From NCBI RefSeq assembly GCF_036967205.1, contig NZ_CP146022.1, positions 1,240,001-1,304,000 on the forward strand: a DNA stretch of 64,000 nucleotides. Reading direction: 5' to 3'. Below are positions 62,571 through 64,000 of the stretch, piece by piece. Each line of letters opens with the position of its first letter. The stretch's first letter is position 1. The DNA comes from Streptomyces sp. Q6 (lineage in GTDB: Bacteria > Actinomycetota > Actinomycetes > Streptomycetales > Streptomycetaceae). Under the pieces are notes generated by a model. It was not told the origin of the DNA. It did no database searches and saw nothing but the letters and a program-made list of their open reading frames with translations. The position numbers and the translations under genes are program-made.

Positions 62571-62963
62571 TCAGGAACCCCCGAAGAGTTCCACCAGCTC
62601 CGTCTTGCCGAACATCCGAGCCGTGTCGACCGCCGAGGGCGTCCCCGCGGCCGGATCGGCGCCCCCGTCGAGCAGCGCCCGGATCACGGCCTCCTCGCCC
62701 TTGAACACGGCGCCCGCGAGCGGGGTCTGCCCCTTGTCGTTCGGACGGTTCACATCGGCGTCGCGCGCCACCAGGGCGCGGACCGCGTCGGTGTGCCCGT
62801 GGTAGGCGGCGAGCATGACGAGCGTGTCTCCCCGGTCGTTCGTGAGGTTCGCGGGCACACCCGCGTCCACGTACGCCGCGAGCGCCTCCGCCTCGCCCTT
62901 GCGCGCGAGGTCGAAGATCTTGGTGGCCAGCTCCACGACCTCCGGGTCGGGGGCTTCGCTCAT
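62571..62963 (-). CDS. Ankyrin repeat protein
   Basis: A 130-residue protein made of about three ankyrin repeats after a short N-terminal helix: NDRGDTLVMLAAYHGHTDAV, NDKGQTPLAGAVFKGEEAVI, and a C-terminal capping repeat ending VELFGGS. The ATG at 62963 (MSEAPDPEV) is preferred to upstream in-frame starts, although its ribosome-binding site is weak. It would act as a small protein-binding module in the cytoplasm; partner unknown. Confidence 0.85.
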   Translation of the reverse strand: MSEAPDPEVVELATKIFDLARKGEAEALAAYVDAGVPANLTNDRGDTLVMLAAYHGHTDAVRALVARDADVNRPNDKGQTPLAGAVFKGEEAVIRALLDGGADPAAGTPSAVDTARMFGKTELVELFGGS

Positions 62964-63244
62964 CTGCTGAACCGCCTTTCGCGTCCGTGCCGGTACGGCC
63001 CTGCGGCCGTACGAGTGAATCGACAGAGTACTGCCCGCCGGGGCACATGAGCCGACCCCGCCGAGGCAAAGATCACCAACAGTGCCCACGACCGTCCGGT
63101 AGCACGCCCGGGTGGCTCACCAACTGTCTGCCGACCGGGTGAAATCAACAAAATTCCACCCATTTGCACCTTTTGTCGTATAGATACATGCTGTGAGCCT
63201 GGAAGAACTCATGGTGACTGTCCCCATCAACCAGGAGAACCCTC

Positions 63245-63439
63245 ATGATCCTGTCCATCTCGGGCGTCGTGCTGCTCGGCATCATCGTCTTCCTGTTCTT
63301 CCGCAAGGACGGCCTGAAGGCTTCGCACGCACTGGTCTGCGCCCTCTTCGGCTTCTACTTGGCGGGCACGGCCATCGCCCCGAGCATCAAGGCAGGCGGC
63401 GCGAGTCTCGCCAGCCTGCTCGGCGGGATCAAGTTCTGA
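63245..63439 (+). CDS. Small hydrophobic membrane protein, hypothetical
   Basis: A 64-residue protein with two membrane segments (ISGVVLLGIIVFLFF and LVCALFGFYLAGTAIAP) joined by a short charged loop (RKDGLKASHA). AGGAG lies 8 bases upstream. It precedes a second membrane protein by 37 bases on the same strand, likely an operon. I have seen this short sequence in Streptomyces genomes but know no function. Confidence 0.75.
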   Translation: MILSISGVVLLGIIVFLFFRKDGLKASHALVCALFGFYLAGTAIAPSIKAGGASLASLLGGIKF

Positions 63440-63476
63440 CGGCCCATCCACCCGCACACACCTTCAGGAGAATGAA

Positions 63477-64000
63477 GTGGCCAGGCGCCCTCTCCCCCGC
63501 ATTCTGAGCAATGGCAGCGCCTCGATCGCCCGGAGCCGGGAAATGGCACGGACGGCCGCCGACGGTGCCACCGACGTTCTCCATCCGCTCATCACGATCA
63601 CCCGAGGACTGCGCCGGCTGGCTGCCGCCGGGCGGCGCAAGTGGTCGGACACTCCCAAGGACCGGCGCGGACCACTGCTGTTCCTGGTGGCCGCCGTCGT
63701 CCTGGTCGTGGTGTTCATTCCGTACGGGCCGCTGCTGGCGCTCATCACCCTGATGGCGGCGGCCGGATGGAAGGGCCGGGACCCCAAGGTGCCGGCCCCC
63801 ACCGGACCGGACGAGTCGCAGGTACAGCGACTGTCCTCGCTGTACGAGGCGCTCGTCCCGTACTTCTCCGTCGCGGAGGACCCGAGCCCGCTCTACGCCC
63901 ACGGCGGCGAGTGGGAGAAGGCCTTCGAGACCTACGACTTCGACGGTGACGGCCGCTTCGACCGCCTGTCGATCCGCTACCCCGCGTACTTCACCGACGG
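63477..64000 (+). CDS. Membrane protein, 3' partial
   Basis: Open from GTG at 63477 (AGGAG 7 bases upstream) to the window end. The visible 174 residues have an Arg-rich cytoplasmic start, a strongly hydrophobic stretch (about residues 74-102, LLFLVAAVVLVVVFIPYGPL), then a soluble domain (VQRLSSLYEALVPYFSVAED, WEKAFETYDFDGDGRFDRL). The DFDGDGRFD sequence resembles a calcium-binding dockerin/EF-hand-like loop but may be chance. The family cannot be named from this fragment. Confidence 0.65.
   Translation, partial: MARRPLPRILSNGSASIARSREMARTAADGATDVLHPLITITRGLRRLAAAGRRKWSDTPKDRRGPLLFLVAAVVLVVVFIPYGPLLALITLMAAAGWKGRDPKVPAPTGPDESQVQRLSSLYEALVPYFSVAEDPSPLYAHGGEWEKAFETYDFDGDGRFDRLSIRYPAYFTD

Overview
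The window reads as a stretch of core Streptomyces chromosome. It is very GC-rich with strong third-position G/C bias. It carries a 16S-23S-5S rRNA operon without a spacer tRNA, an actinobacterial conservon (a roadblock/GTPase/sensor-kinase set), a GarA-like FHA protein, an FtsR-like MerR regulator and tandem DUF881 proteins. From memory, the order gcvP, PRC barrel, dinB, MerR, bifunctional nuclease, FtsR-like, FHA, DUF881/sbp/DUF881, nucleotidyltransferase, pgsA, rrn, crr, ptsI is a conserved Streptomyces order. This was not checked by a search.

Layout. 0-5 kb: the end of a VWA/solute-binding-like protein, a glutamate-cysteine-ligase-family enzyme and two small Streptomyces proteins. 4.5-18.3 kb: glycine decarboxylase behind a tandem glycine riboswitch, then DNA repair, regulators, FHA signalling, an envelope-type DUF881 operon and a bifunctional sugar nucleotidyltransferase. 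18.4-24 kb: rRNA operon on the minus strand. 24.2-26.5 kb: PTS genes crr and ptsI. 26.5-32.7 kb: a conserved unknown, acetoacetyl-CoA synthetase, a GH31 glucosidase and a NUDIX hydrolase. 32.7-37.6 kb: an accessory conflict island with a WXG-type toxin ending in a predicted nucleic-acid deaminase, its SUKH-4 immunity protein, and a translationally coupled pair made of a SUKH-4/deaminase fusion and a P-loop NTPase/WD40 protein. 37.7-43.9 kb: an OB-fold/thiolase pair, a c-di-GMP-type EAL-CBS-GGDEF protein and glpFK. 44-48.3 kb: conservon cvnA-B-C-D. 49.5-56.6 kb: a three-gene SMC system resembling MksFEB/JetABC, with no JetD/MksG nuclease gene beside it. 56.7-64 kb: a GntR regulator, a three-gene operon of two glycosyltransferases and an SGNH hydrolase, HEAT-like and ankyrin proteins, and the start of a membrane-protein locus.

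An important quality signal: seven genes between 35.8 and 61.4 kb (NTPase/WD40, EAL-GGDEF, conservon kinase twice, SMC ATPase, both glycosyltransferases, HEAT-like protein) have broken frames, eight breaks in all. Every break is repaired by adding exactly one base in or beside a G/C run. After repair all lengths are multiples of three and the ATGA-type overlaps with the next genes are restored where such overlaps exist. This looks like systematic loss of single bases during sequencing or assembly, not gene decay. The first 35 kb shows no such break.

The most interesting content is (i) the nuclease-less SMC operon, whose ATPase also has Asn where the Walker B Glu is expected, and (ii) the SUKH-4/deaminase plus NTPase/WD40 pair next to a deaminase toxin. 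No tRNA genes, IS elements or CRISPR arrays were seen.
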